Numbered from the stretch's first letter, positions 9,087-18,566 are shown. The stretch: 64,000 bases of DNA from Chloroflexota bacterium (GCA_026708115.1 JAPOVL010000051.1:1-64000), one strand, 5' to 3'. Translations and numbers: made by a program. Notes: generated from the letters alone by a model not told the origin.

Positions 9087-11012
9087 TCATCCGATGGAAC
9101 TGAGGGGAATCGAGACTTGCCGCGCGGCACGGCGTTCGCTGATCGGTGTGACCGGCGGGCATTCCCAAGCCTGTTCTTCTGTGGTTGAACGTTCCTTGGC
9201 GAATTTCGGCAGGATGCCACAGGCGAAGCATTTGTCGCGGCAATCGACGCGCGTCTCGCGCCGGACGCTCATGAGAAAATCTTCTTTGAGGAACTTTTTG
9301 TGTATGCCGACGTCGATATGATCCCAAGGGAAGACCTCGTCCAGATCGCGCTCACGGAAATTGTAAAAGTCTGGATCGAGCCCGCAATCTTCGAAGGCCT
9401 CTAACCACTTGTGATGCCGGTGCTGATCTTGCCAGGCGTCAAATTTGCAACCCAGTTCCCACGCGCGGCGAATCACCCTGGCCACTCGGCGATCGCCACG
9501 GCTTAGCCAGCCTTCGAACTCGCTGCCGGCGTAGTCGTTCCAGCGCAGGTGCATGCCGCCCCGGCGCATCTGCCGTTTCAAGAGCGACTGCTTCTGTTCG
9601 ACCTGGTCGCGTCGGTCTTGGGGCACCCACTGGAAAGGCGTATGCGGCTTGGGAATAAAGGTGCTGACGCCGACGTTGAGTGTGGCTTTCTTGCCAAGAA
9701 TCTTGGTGCCCTCGATGAGTGTTCGCAGGCAGAGATCGACAATTGCCTGAACGTCTTCCAGGGACTCGTCCGGATGTCCGATCATGAAATAGAATTTGAT
9801 CGTGCGCCATCCGCGTGAATATACGTCTTTGGCGGTTTGAATCACCCGATCGTCGGGCACGTATTTGTTGATCATATCGCGCATTTTCTCGGTAGCAGCC
9901 TCCGGCGCGAAGGTGAAGCCGCTGCGGCGCGTATCGCCGAGTTTTTCCAGAAGGTCGGCGCTAGCGCTCTCGATGCGCAGGCTGGGCAAACTCAAGCTCA
10001 AGCCCGCGTCCTTATAGACGCGGTTGACCTCTTCCGCGAGTTCTTCAACCCAAATGTAGTCCGAAGAGGACAAGCTCAACAAGCTGATCTCCTCGAAGCC
10101 CGTGTTTTGCACGATCTCTTCGATTGCCGACATAATCTCGTCAACCGGCCGTTCCCGTACCGGACGCGTCACCATGCCGGCATGACAGAAACGACAACCC
10201 CGTGTACAGCCGCGCATAATCTCGATCGGGGCTCGGTTATGCACGGTATCGATGTTGGGAACGATGAATTTGGTAAAGGGCTTGGGCAATGCAATCACGA
10301 TCCGTTTGAGCACGCGCTCGGGAATGCCCGGCCGATTGGGCGCAACGGAACATACGGTGCCGTCAGGATAATATTCGATGTCGTAAAACCTCGGCACATA
10401 CATGCCCTGGACCTTGGCAAGTTCCTTGAGTTGCTCGTTTCGGGTTCTATTCTTCAGTTGACCCATCAAGGACGCGATCTCAACGATGATCTCTTCGCCT
10501 TCGCCAATAACAAAGGCGTCAATGAAGTCCGCCATTGGTTCCGGATTGAAACAGGCATGGCCTCCCGCGATCACCAAGGGATGCCGTTCATCGCGCTCTC
10601 GGCTCAAAATGGGCATGCCAGCCAGGTCAATCAGGTTAAGGGCATTGGTGTAAAGCTGCTCGTAGGGCAAGCTGATGCCGAGGACATCAAATTCACTAAC
10701 CGGCTGTTTGCTTTCAAGCGAATACAAGGGGATCTCGTGCTCGCGCATGATCGCTTCCATGTCCAGCCAAGGCGAAAAGACACGCTCGGCCAGCATGTTT
10801 TCCTGCAAATTTACCTGGTGGTAGAGGTTCATAATGCCCAGGTTGGACATGCCCAAATCATAAATGTCTGGGAATGCCAGGGCGACCTTGATATCTGTAT
10901 TGTCCCATGCTTTGACGACGCTGTTATACTCGCCGCCGACGTAGCGTCCCGGTTTTTCCACTTGTAACAGCAAGCGATCCAATTTAGGCTCGATCAGTGC
11001 GGAAAGCGTCAC
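9087..11012 (-). CDS. TIGR03960 family B12-binding radical SAM protein
   Basis: A 641-residue protein with an N-terminal cobalamin-binding-like domain (about 35-190, DIYDLGMSNLGIMNLYHQV) and a radical SAM core. The iron-sulfur motif is RGCTRGCRFCHAG near residues 268-280 (CxxxCxxC). A C-terminal Cys cluster, CRDKCFACG, lies near 600. This matches the TIGR03960 family, whose members are usually encoded next to or fused with a TIGR03936 protein. That partner occurs here at 13766-14428, separated by three genes. The reaction is not established, and an RNA or ribosomal-protein modification is sometimes inferred from context. GTG start with TAAGG upstream. Confidence 0.88.
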   Translation of the reverse strand: MTLSALIEPKLDRLLLQVEKPGRYVGGEYNSVVKAWDNTDIKVALAFPDIYDLGMSNLGIMNLYHQVNLQENMLAERVFSPWLDMEAIMREHEIPLYSLESKQPVSEFDVLGISLPYEQLYTNALNLIDLAGMPILSRERDERHPLVIAGGHACFNPEPMADFIDAFVIGEGEEIIVEIASLMGQLKNRTRNEQLKELAKVQGMYVPRFYDIEYYPDGTVCSVAPNRPGIPERVLKRIVIALPKPFTKFIVPNIDTVHNRAPIEIMRGCTRGCRFCHAGMVTRPVRERPVDEIMSAIEEIVQNTGFEEISLLSLSSSDYIWVEELAEEVNRVYKDAGLSLSLPSLRIESASADLLEKLGDTRRSGFTFAPEAATEKMRDMINKYVPDDRVIQTAKDVYSRGWRTIKFYFMIGHPDESLEDVQAIVDLCLRTLIEGTKILGKKATLNVGVSTFIPKPHTPFQWVPQDRRDQVEQKQSLLKRQMRRGGMHLRWNDYAGSEFEGWLSRGDRRVARVIRRAWELGCKFDAWQDQHRHHKWLEAFEDCGLDPDFYNFRERDLDEVFPWDHIDVGIHKKFLKEDFLMSVRRETRVDCRDKCFACGILPKFAKERSTTEEQAWECPPVTPISERRAARQVSIPLSSIG

Positions 11013-11088
11013 CAGAGTGCCTTACTAATCCTATGTTTTGGAATCACGATACTGAGATTATAGCCTATGCCAGCGAGCTTGTGTAGCG

Positions 11089-12141
11089 ATGAAACATCTA
11101 TGCGCGGTTGTCTGTCTAGTGGTTACGCTGTTGCTGGCGACGGCGGCGAACATCGCACAGGAATACGGAGAGGCGATTTCCGCAGAAAACTTGCATCGAT
11201 TGCGTCCCTACGATCGAATTGACTTCGCAGGATTTGACGGCAAGCTTAGGATCGGCTGGTTTGCAGCCAATGACGACGCGACCGAGTTCGTATTATTTGG
11301 CCAATCGGACGAGATTTATAGCATTTCGCTTTTGGATGATAGGCAGCGTTGGCTCAACCAACAGGAGCAGGGCGATCAACCTTTTGCCCTAATTGATGGC
11401 GTATACGTACAGGGTGAGCCTATAATCCTGCGTCAGTTGGATGGCCAGTACCTTATCAATGCAAACAAGCTACAGAACGGCAATGTTCCTATTGCGCTCT
11501 TTCAGGGCCTTTCAGAAGACGATTTTTTTGTTGAAACAATCGACGATGACGGACAGACGCGATTCCTGCACTACGTGCTGAATCGTGAAACGGGTGATCT
11601 TGGCCTGCAGGATGTGATCCCGTTTCCGGACAGGGCCTCCGATATTCCGGCCATGCGGATAGGCAGAATAAACTTTCCGGTGGTGATCGTGTCGGCCTTG
11701 GCGGAAAGCATGTTGTATATCGATATCTATCCCGACTCGTTTGGCGAATTCGGAGCCAAAGAATTCCAACTCGTCAACGGTCCTGCCGTCTTGGGCGCGG
11801 TCAACGCCCCAGCAGCCAGCCATCTCGCTTGGACTAACCCATTAAGAGAGCATATCAGCCTCTTGGATCTGGAAACCGGTGAAGACCGAATCGTTGCGGC
11901 GCTGGATGGAGGGTATCCACAATACCTCTTGCTATCGAACGATGCGAGCGCGATTCTGGCAGTGAATCTCGATTTCCAACCAGCGGTAGTCGCCTGGAAC
12001 GCCGAAAGCGGCGAGCGCTCCGACCTGGGAGCCTATCGAGAATGTGGAAGGATTCCGGATAATGTTGAACTCAGCCGGGACGGGAGGGCGCTGATAATTG
12101 GCTGCGATACGGGCTTGGACATCTGGCGAGTAATTGAATAA
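11089..12141 (+). CDS. Secreted protein with beta-propeller-like repeats, unknown function
   Basis: I do not recognise a specific family. The first 23 residues form a signal peptide (MKHLCAVVCLVVTLLLATAA), so the 350-residue protein is probably exported. The rest is rich in short beta-strand units such as LVNGPAVLGAVNAPAASHLA and ISLLDLETGEDRIVAALDGG, and ends in a WD40-like blade (LSRDGRALIIGCDTGLDIW). It resembles propeller proteins that report quantities as they run, but no catalytic residues stand out. It is transcribed divergently from the TIGR03960 gene (76 bp) and is followed by a repeat. Confidence 0.7.
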   Translation: MKHLCAVVCLVVTLLLATAANIAQEYGEAISAENLHRLRPYDRIDFAGFDGKLRIGWFAANDDATEFVLFGQSDEIYSISLLDDRQRWLNQQEQGDQPFALIDGVYVQGEPIILRQLDGQYLINANKLQNGNVPIALFQGLSEDDFFVETIDDDGQTRFLHYVLNRETGDLGLQDVIPFPDRASDIPAMRIGRINFPVVIVSALAESMLYIDIYPDSFGEFGAKEFQLVNGPAVLGAVNAPAASHLAWTNPLREHISLLDLETGEDRIVAALDGGYPQYLLLSNDASAILAVNLDFQPAVVAWNAESGERSDLGAYRECGRIPDNVELSRDGRALIIGCDTGLDIWRVIE

Positions 12142-12142
12142 C

Positions 12143-12240
12143 AGCCGCTCTGCGCGCAATCGACGAATCCTCCACAAGCATGTCGCGCTCGCTTACAATA
12201 GTGAGCCATCTCGTTGCAGGAGCGACACGGTTGATTGAAC
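12143..12240 (+). repeat. Dispersed two-hairpin repeat, copy 3 (subfamily B), abutting a ribosome binding site
   Basis: A diverged copy starting AGCCGCTCTGCGCGCAATCG directly after the stop of the preceding gene. It ends GCAGGAGCGACACGGTTGATTGAAC. The next bases are AAGGAGAG, the ribosome binding site of the DinB gene at 12255. The repeat is open in the DinB frame and would add 25 residues if translation began at 12180. That extension looks like repeat sequence rather than protein. Confidence 0.7.
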
Positions 12241-12254
12241 AAGGAGAGACAAAC

Positions 12255-12758
12255 ATGATTCTGCAAGCGGTTCGCACGTTGGTCGATTATCACTATGCAG
12301 CGTACGACCAAGTTTGGTCGTCTGTTATGGACCTGAGCAGGGAACAATTCGTACAAGAGTACGATTACTCATTGGGGTCAGTGCGCAATCAGCTGGTGCA
12401 TGTGATGAATGTAGATGACCGTTGGCTGTCTCGTCTTCAGAATCAGCAGCCTACGGAGAGTCTCATGTTCGCAGATTTTCCGGACCCGCAATCGGTGTTG
12501 CAAAAGTGGGGTTCGATTCGCCAGAGCGTCCAGAATTATGTGTTTGGACTGAGCCTTGAACAGTTGGAGCAGACAGTAGAACTTCATTTTCCCCTGCGTG
12601 GAGGCAGGCGCCACAACACACGATGGCAAATCTTGCTGCATGTGTTCAATCACGGCACCGACCACCGCGCCCAGATTCTGGCCCTGCTGCACGACTTGGG
12701 CGGTCAAACGTTTGAGCAAGATCTCATTCTACATTTGTGGTCCCAAGAAGAGAGTTGA
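12255..12758 (+). CDS. DinB family protein
   Basis: A 167-residue four-helix DinB/YfiT-type protein. The metal-binding His triad is visible: His49 in NQLVHVMNV, and His133 and His137 in FNHGTDHRAQ. Family members are putative metal-dependent thiol S-transferases or damage-induced proteins. The actual substrate is unknown, and DNA damage induction cannot be inferred here. I chose ATG 12255 because AAGGAGAG lies six bases upstream. The longer frame from 12180 is repeat-derived. The gene converges on psuG with only one base between the stops. Confidence 0.85.
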   Translation: MILQAVRTLVDYHYAAYDQVWSSVMDLSREQFVQEYDYSLGSVRNQLVHVMNVDDRWLSRLQNQQPTESLMFADFPDPQSVLQKWGSIRQSVQNYVFGLSLEQLEQTVELHFPLRGGRRHNTRWQILLHVFNHGTDHRAQILALLHDLGGQTFEQDLILHLWSQEES

Positions 12759-12759
12759 G

Positions 12760-13671
12760 TTACAAGCAACTCAATTCCCGCGCGATCTCTCCAGCGACTC
12801 TTGCATTGTTGATGAGCAAGGCAATATTCGCTTCCAGGGAAGTCCCGCCTGTCAGTTGACTGACACGATTCAGGACGAAGGGCGTAATGGCATTGCCGGT
12901 GATACCAGCGTTTTCCGCCTCGCGCGTCGCCTGCTCAATGGCTTGCTCCGCAGTGGCGGCCTCTAGAGCTTTGTCCTCTGGGACCGGCACGGTCACAAGT
13001 ATGCCATGTGAGGCTCCCAGTTGCTGAGTAGCCTGGATAATATGCGCCGCTTGAACTGCAGAATCCACACGCTGGTCAATTGGCAGTCCGCTGCTTGACG
13101 CGTAAAAGGCGGGCAAGCTGTCGGTCTGAAAGCCCAGAATCGGCACGCCTTGCGTTTCCAAAACTTCGAGCGTGAGCGGCAAATCGAGGATAGACTTTGC
13201 GCCGGATGATACGACCGCTACATGTGTGCGCCCGAATTCGATCAAATCGGCAGAGACATCTTGTGGCTGACCGCGATGAACGCCACCAATACCGCCGGTC
13301 GCGAAGACCTTAATGCCGACCATGTCCGCGACGATCATTGTTCCCGCTACTGTGGTGGCGCCGGTTTGACGCAGCGCGAGCGCGATGGGTAAATCGCGAC
13401 GGCTGCATTTGCGGACGCCGCCTTCAGGCAAGTTCGCCAGGTGATTAATCTGCTCGTCGGAGATGCCTACGACGATAACGCCGTCCAGGACAGCGATTGT
13501 GGCGGGCGTTGCGCCGCCCTCGCGCACCGCCGCTTCCATCACCAAGGCAGTTTCCACGTTGAGCGGATAGGGCAATCCATGCGTGATTAGCGTCGACTCC
13601 AAGGCGACGACTGGCTGGCCATTGCTAAGCGCCGCTTTTACATTTGGACTGACTTGAAAAGGCTCGGACAT
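12760..13671 (-). CDS. psuG: Pseudouridine-5'-phosphate glycosidase
   Basis: This 303-residue enzyme cleaves (or, in reverse, forms) the C-C bond of pseudouridine 5'-phosphate, giving uracil and ribose 5-phosphate. Signatures include VALESTLITHGLPYP near 23, the lysine-bearing GGVRKCSRRDLP near 83-95, FATGGIGGVHRG, and VVSSGAKSILDLP. Length is normal for the family. Its usual partner, the PfkB-type pseudouridine kinase PsuK, is not adjacent. The only PfkB gene in the window is nearly 50 kb away at 62195 and has a different context. The gene may salvage nucleosides alone or work with a distant kinase. Confidence 0.93.
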   Translation of the reverse strand: MSEPFQVSPNVKAALSNGQPVVALESTLITHGLPYPLNVETALVMEAAVREGGATPATIAVLDGVIVVGISDEQINHLANLPEGGVRKCSRRDLPIALALRQTGATTVAGTMIVADMVGIKVFATGGIGGVHRGQPQDVSADLIEFGRTHVAVVSSGAKSILDLPLTLEVLETQGVPILGFQTDSLPAFYASSSGLPIDQRVDSAVQAAHIIQATQQLGASHGILVTVPVPEDKALEAATAEQAIEQATREAENAGITGNAITPFVLNRVSQLTGGTSLEANIALLINNARVAGEIARELSCL

Positions 13672-13765
13672 GAATCTCGCTTTCTCTGATTAGGTAGGCA
13701 GACGCGATTTTGGCGCCTTGTTACGCCGACTTATTTGTCGACCCAGACAGCTTCATGCGAGACCA

Positions 13766-14428
13766 TCAATCGGGCAGCAGGTGCAGTTTGTAGCGATGCA
13801 CGGCATGGTGATAGTCCGCGAGACCCATTTGCTCGACAAGCTGATCGGGCCGCAAATTGCCGCGATCGCCGACCGAAAGATGCGCAATCAGGTCATTGTT
13901 TTGGTCCACATGCAGGTCAATGATCAAAGGACGGAGATCCATTACGCTGCGTTTTCGTTTTCTGATGCGTTCGACTACGATGGTCTCTCGTTCAAGAATG
14001 TCGTCAATCCTTTGATCGAGAAAGTCGGGGTCCACGGCATCAAGAAAACTGACACGATATTCAGCGCTAACAATCCGCGATTGCATTGTCGATTCACGTA
14101 AATCGATATCCTGGATGCGGTGGATGGACAGACCAGCGGGCGCCACCAGCAAAAGGCGGTGAGCCAGTTCCTCCGTCTGCAGGTCAATCGCCTCGCGCAA
14201 GGCGATATCGAGAATTTCGCATTCGCTTGTGATCCCAAGTGGAAGGGGCATCGCCAACTGGAGGCGCGGCCTGGTATTGAATCCCTGTGTATATAGGATG
14301 GGCAGCCGAGCGCGGCGAAGCACGCGTTCCCAGATTTTGGCAACATCGAGGCTGCTGGTGTATTTTAGCGGGCCCGATTTGCCAAAGGTGATGCGAATTC
14401 GCTGCGCGACCGGCGAAATATGTGTCAT
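13766..14428 (-). CDS. TIGR03936 family radical SAM-associated protein (DUF2344)
   Basis: A 220-residue DUF2344/TIGR03936 protein, recognisable from its start (VAQRIRITFGKSGPLKYTSSLD) and from the FNTRPRLQLAMPLPLGITSECE block near residues 50-70. In many genomes it sits directly behind, or is fused to, the TIGR03960 radical SAM enzyme. Here both are on the minus strand, but PsuG (minus), DinB (plus) and a secreted protein (plus) lie between them. It has no Cys cluster of its own and probably acts as an accessory or substrate-binding subunit. The precise function is unknown. Confidence 0.85.
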   Translation of the reverse strand: MTHISPVAQRIRITFGKSGPLKYTSSLDVAKIWERVLRRARLPILYTQGFNTRPRLQLAMPLPLGITSECEILDIALREAIDLQTEELAHRLLLVAPAGLSIHRIQDIDLRESTMQSRIVSAEYRVSFLDAVDPDFLDQRIDDILERETIVVERIRKRKRSVMDLRPLIIDLHVDQNNDLIAHLSVGDRGNLRPDQLVEQMGLADYHHAVHRYKLHLLPD

Positions 14429-14505
14429 TGGCGTTTAAGCCTGATTGGATGGGATGCAAGGTCTAGGGTACAATACTCGTCGCGTTCCGATTAGACAATG
14501 GAAGG

Positions 14506-14985
14506 ATGATGACGCAGAACGACATGGTCGATAGCGCGGGGCAGGATAGATTTCATGCTGAGCTAGATAGACTTCGCCGCCGCCGCTGCCGCAAAAGCGT
14601 GATCCTACCATTTGGATTCGTGTTACTCTTAGTGTTGGCGTACATAGGGATCGCAGTAGCACTGCCGGCACCGACTCAAGTGGCGGTGCTTTCGAACGCG
14701 GCACTTTCATTGTTAGTTCTTTGTCCGGCGGCCTTGTGCTTGTTTCCGCTCGTATTAGCTACAATCGTCTTTGTAGTCCTGATGCATCGCTGGCAGAGTG
14801 GGACGGTGTCCCCGCTGCGCCGCTTGGAGCGATGGGCGGCGGCATTGGAAAGCAACGCGGACAGGTGGTTGGGCAGGATTGACCAGCGGATCTTGAATTG
14901 GGCGGTTGCTTTTGCCCCGGTTCGACAACTGCTGAAGAGCTTTGATACACTGTCAGAACAAACGGTTGACGAGGAAGAGGTATGA
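14506..14985 (+). CDS. Small membrane protein, unknown
   Basis: A 159-residue protein with no family I recognise. After a charged N-terminus (residues 1-30, LDRLRRRRCRK) come two strong transmembrane segments at about 31-52 and 62-90. An amphipathic C-terminal part follows (PLRRLERWAAALESNADRW) and ends in an acidic tail. Two ATG codons lie side by side (14506, 14509) behind GAAGG. The stop overlaps the start of the next gene (ATGA), so the two proteins are translationally coupled and may form a complex. Confidence 0.65.
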   Translation: MMTQNDMVDSAGQDRFHAELDRLRRRRCRKSVILPFGFVLLLVLAYIGIAVALPAPTQVAVLSNAALSLLVLCPAALCLFPLVLATIVFVVLMHRWQSGTVSPLRRLERWAAALESNADRWLGRIDQRILNWAVAFAPVRQLLKSFDTLSEQTVDEEEV

Positions 14986-15248
14986 CGGACCTAAGACGCC
15001 CGCTGAACGAACAAGATCGTTTGGAGCGCAAAACGCGCGTGCTCATACTTGGCATCGGTTTAGGCGCGATTGTTGGTTTAGTCTCGAGCTATTTGTACAC
15101 GCGCGCGGCGGAAGAATACGACAGTTCGGAATCAGCGGCGCCGCGTACTGTATCCACTGGACAACTGCTCGCTATTCTGTTGGCGATACTAGGCGTGGTA
15201 CGTCAAGTTGCCGAGCTTGGGAAACCGAAGAAACCTGGAAAGAAATAG
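14982..15248 (+). CDS. Small membrane protein, unknown, coupled to the preceding gene
   Basis: An 88-residue protein with one transmembrane segment at about 22-43 (LILGIGLGAIVGLVSSYLY), a polar linker, and a second hydrophobic stretch at about 60-76 (GQLLAILLAILGVVRQV). The tail is basic (GKPKKPGKK). Its ATG overlaps the TGA of the preceding gene. It resembles short two-helix proteins that are common in Chloroflexota operons, but I cannot name it. Confidence 0.65.
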   Translation: MTDLRRPLNEQDRLERKTRVLILGIGLGAIVGLVSSYLYTRAAEEYDSSESAAPRTVSTGQLLAILLAILGVVRQVAELGKPKKPGKK

Positions 15249-15252
15249 TCGG

Positions 15253-15942
15253 ATGTGCGGAAGATATACATTGACGGCTGATGCCGAGTCCATCCAGCTT
15301 GCCTTTGATTTGGATGATGTATCGGTTTGGGAGCAACCGCGTTACAATATCGCGCCTTCTCAGATGGTGCCAGTGATCACAAATCGAAAAAGGAAGGAAC
15401 TGACACTATTGAAGTGGGGACTGGTGCCGACTTGGGCCAAGGATCCAGCCATCGGCAACCGCATGATCAATGCTCGTTCGGAGACAGCGGCGGAAAAACC
15501 CTCGTTCAGGACGGCTTTCAAGAGACGCCGCTGTTTGATCCCGTCCGACGGCTACTATGAGTGGACAAAGCGAGACGGCAAAAAAGTGCCGATGTATATC
15601 AAGCGGAGGGACCGGGAAATCTTCGCATTCGCCGGGCTATGGGAAAACTGGAAAAAACCGGACGGGAGTTGGCTTGGCACGTGCACAATTCTGACCACGG
15701 AAGCCAATGATTTCATGCGCCCCATACATCATCGAATGACCGTCATGATTGAGCCCGAGGACTATGATACCTGGTTATCCGAGGAGGAACTGAACCCGGG
15801 CCAATGGCTAGCGCTCAGAGCCGGCTGCGATAGCGAGCTATTGACCGCCTTCGAAGTCTCTACGCAAGTGAATCGTCCAGTTAACGACAACCCCACTGTC
15901 ATTTCCCCGGTCGATACGGGCAATCAGCAGAAGCTGTTTTAA
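15253..15942 (+). CDS. SOS response-associated peptidase (SRAP/YedK/HMCES family)
   Basis: A 229-residue SRAP protein, which in characterised members forms a covalent crosslink to abasic sites in single-stranded DNA through the N-terminal Cys. The start is fixed by the invariant MCGRYTL: Cys2 must follow the initiator Met, which gives ATG 15253 rather than the upstream in-frame start at 15208. Other conserved blocks are YNIAPSQ, MINARSETAAEKPSFR, GYYEW and HHRMTVMI (usually HxRMP, so the Pro is replaced by Thr). The gene lies 4 bp downstream of the small membrane gene. No LexA-like box was identified. Confidence 0.92.
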   Translation: MCGRYTLTADAESIQLAFDLDDVSVWEQPRYNIAPSQMVPVITNRKRKELTLLKWGLVPTWAKDPAIGNRMINARSETAAEKPSFRTAFKRRRCLIPSDGYYEWTKRDGKKVPMYIKRRDREIFAFAGLWENWKKPDGSWLGTCTILTTEANDFMRPIHHRMTVMIEPEDYDTWLSEEELNPGQWLALRAGCDSELLTAFEVSTQVNRPVNDNPTVISPVDTGNQQKLF

Positions 15943-16040
15943 GAACGGAACCGACTCTCTTCAATCGATCTACAGCATCTGTCGATTTGGCGGAACAGTC
16001 GTGGGGCCGAAGTTGATGCAGTCGCTCAGTTCGAAGGATT

Positions 16041-18566
16041 TCAGTTGTCTTGCTGCTTCTTGAGATGGCGCTCGAGGACGAACCTGAAAGGGTCAGGCAC
16101 TGGAGGGATGATCACCTCGCGGGCGCGTCCACCGGCAACGACATCGCCGACTACGTCTAGTTCTTCCAGCAGGTCCATGATACGAGCCGCGCGCGGATAA
16201 CCCAATCCCAGGCGCCGCTGGATGAGAGACGCAGAGGCCTCTTGCGCCTCTACCACCAGTTTGATAACTTCTTCCAGCATGGGGTCCGTATCGGTCAAGA
16301 ATTGACGCCGCTTCAAGGTACGCTCCCAGGGTCCCCGCTGTGCGGTCGCGCCACTGTCCGTGTCAAATCGCGCGGCTTGCCACTGCTGCCAATGTTGCAC
16401 GACCGTACGTACATCGTCTTCCGAAACAAAGCAACCTTGGACGCGCTGCGGCCCCGCTGCGTCGGATGAAAGAAATAGCATATCTCCCTTGCCCAGCAGA
16501 TGCTCGGCGCCGGTTTTGTCCAGGATAACGCGTGAATCCGCGCCCGACGCGACAGAAAAGGCAATACGCGATGGGAAGTTGGCTTTGATCAGACCGGTGA
16601 TCACGTCTACGCTTGGGCGTTGTGTGGCCACGACCATATGCATGCCCACTGCGCGCGCCATCTGCGCGAGCCGTGTGATGCAGGCTTCCGTTTCGACCGG
16701 GTCGCGCATCATTAGATCGCCAATTTCGTCGATCATGATCACCAGGTGCGGCAGCTTGCTGTCGAGATTACCGCTTTCTTCCTGACGATTGTTGAAGATG
16801 TCAATGTTACGCGCTGAGTGCTTTTCCAGCAGTTTGTACCTGCGATCCATTTCCCGCGTGCACCAGCGCAAGACCCCAATGATTCGCTCGTTGTCTGTTT
16901 CTACCGGTCCCAACAAGTGAGGTATCCCGTTGAATCGCGCCAACTCGACCATCTTTGGATCGAGCATAACCATTTGCAGCCGGTCGGGCGCGTTTTGCAT
17001 TAACAATGAAGTGGCAATAGCCGCCATGCATACGGACTTTCCGGAACCGGTTGTCCCCGCGATCAGAAGGTGTGGCATTGATGTAAGGTCAATTGGCACA
17101 GGCTCGCCCATAACGTCGCGGCCCAAAGGTATCATCAGAGCAGACGCCGAATGCGCACGCGCCTTTCGATAGGTATCGCTTTCCATTACGTTGCGCAGCG
17201 CTACGACGCTTGGTTGCTTGTTAGGTACTTCAATCCCCATGTAATTTGTGCCTGGAACCGGCGTTTCCATGCGGAGCCGCTTGGCCGCGAGTGCCAGGGA
17301 CAAATCGCGCGAATATGAGGCAATCTTGCTTAACCGAATTCGCTCGCTGCCGTCAGCCTTGTGAGGTTGCAGTGCATAGCGGGTGACCGTTGGTCCCACC
17401 TGAACATCTACAACATGGATCTCAATGTCAAATTCCAGGAGCGTGTTTTCGATAAGCGAGACATTTTTGTCGATTTCTTCCTCTTCCGGCATCAGCAGTT
17501 CGATGGCAGAAAGCAATTCAAGCGCGGGCAGCGCGCCTTCATCGTAGTCGCTGGCGGCCAGGTCCCCAATCTCAACGTGCTTTACGTCTTCTGTAGTTTG
17601 AAGTTCTCCTTCATTGACATCGTCCGCTGCCGCAGATTCCGACGAAATGAGGCCTTCGACCACCTTCTCGGATTCTGCAACCTTTTCATCTACAAAGGAA
17701 TCTGTCTCAGTTTCCGTTGCTGCCACAGATGCGTCCTGAACTGGCATCAGTCCAGGCTTCTCGGGAGCGGCTAGCTCCTCTCTCAACTCTTCAGGGATGT
17801 TTTCTGGATCTGGGCGTATCCGCATGATCCGAGTTCGATAACCCGGTGTTGTCGCTAAACGTCGATATAAACCGATACCGTTTTGGTTAAGCGCCCCCCC
17901 AGAATCCTGGCTATAGTCGGTTAGCTGTTGGCTTAGATTTCCCAGAAAAGCAACAATATGTCGTCGCCTCAACCCGATGAAGATCACAACAGATACGACA
18001 ATCATAAGCGCAAAAAACGCGAGGGCGGGCTGCCTGCCCATGACCCAATAAAATGGATAACTGATACCCCAGCCAATGAGTCCGCCGCCTTGCCCGGCAC
18101 GGGCGAGCGCGCGCAATTCCGCGTCGCTATTGCTTAGATGCAGCATGGCCAAAACTGAAAGAAATATGATCTCCAGCGCTAGCATGCGCACAGAACTGAA
18201 ACCGACGCGAATGCCCGCCTTTGGCAACCACAATAGGATTCCGAACGCAAACAGGGTCCCAGCGACGAAAACGCTGCCATTGCCAAACAACTTGTGCAAA
18301 ATATCAGCCCAGGTCACCGCCACCAGCGCTTCGGACGGAAAATAAAGCGAGATGAAAGAAAGAATACCAAAGACAAAGAGCACAAAACCAACAACTTCGT
18401 CGATCCATGGAGGCAAGCTATCTTTGAGATCTTCCCAAAAGTCGTACTCTAATTGCTCGTCCTCCAGGGGCTTTATGACAGATTCCCTTTGAACCGAAAT
18501 GAGATGGTCGACCGCCTCTGATACCTGGTCAGTGGCTTGCGGATCAACAGGTTGTTCTTGCGCCAT
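16041..18566 (-). CDS. ftsK: FtsK/SpoIIIE DNA translocase
   Basis: This 841-residue protein pumps DNA through the division septum. Four transmembrane helices lie at about 57-80, 90-115, 122-145 and 165-200. A long acidic linker (about 230-360) follows. The motor contains the beta/alpha RecA-like part with Walker A GTTGSGKS near 503 and Walker B LVIMIDEIGDL near 600. The C-terminal winged-helix gamma domain (about 775-841, SLIQRRLGLGYPRAARIMDLL) reads KOPS-like or SRS-like orientation sequences. The ATG start precedes a soluble N-terminus. It is probably monocistronic: a 161-base gap separates it from the membrane-GAF gene upstream. Confidence 0.94.
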   Translation of the reverse strand: MAQEQPVDPQATDQVSEAVDHLISVQRESVIKPLEDEQLEYDFWEDLKDSLPPWIDEVVGFVLFVFGILSFISLYFPSEALVAVTWADILHKLFGNGSVFVAGTLFAFGILLWLPKAGIRVGFSSVRMLALEIIFLSVLAMLHLSNSDAELRALARAGQGGGLIGWGISYPFYWVMGRQPALAFFALMIVVSVVIFIGLRRRHIVAFLGNLSQQLTDYSQDSGGALNQNGIGLYRRLATTPGYRTRIMRIRPDPENIPEELREELAAPEKPGLMPVQDASVAATETETDSFVDEKVAESEKVVEGLISSESAAADDVNEGELQTTEDVKHVEIGDLAASDYDEGALPALELLSAIELLMPEEEEIDKNVSLIENTLLEFDIEIHVVDVQVGPTVTRYALQPHKADGSERIRLSKIASYSRDLSLALAAKRLRMETPVPGTNYMGIEVPNKQPSVVALRNVMESDTYRKARAHSASALMIPLGRDVMGEPVPIDLTSMPHLLIAGTTGSGKSVCMAAIATSLLMQNAPDRLQMVMLDPKMVELARFNGIPHLLGPVETDNERIIGVLRWCTREMDRRYKLLEKHSARNIDIFNNRQEESGNLDSKLPHLVIMIDEIGDLMMRDPVETEACITRLAQMARAVGMHMVVATQRPSVDVITGLIKANFPSRIAFSVASGADSRVILDKTGAEHLLGKGDMLFLSSDAAGPQRVQGCFVSEDDVRTVVQHWQQWQAARFDTDSGATAQRGPWERTLKRRQFLTDTDPMLEEVIKLVVEAQEASASLIQRRLGLGYPRAARIMDLLEELDVVGDVVAGGRAREVIIPPVPDPFRFVLERHLKKQQDN

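Noticed and set aside
9837-10967. A 376-codon plus-strand frame opposite the radical SAM gene.
   Set aside because: It is the antisense shadow of a clearly recognised gene; its His-rich composition is typical of such shadows.
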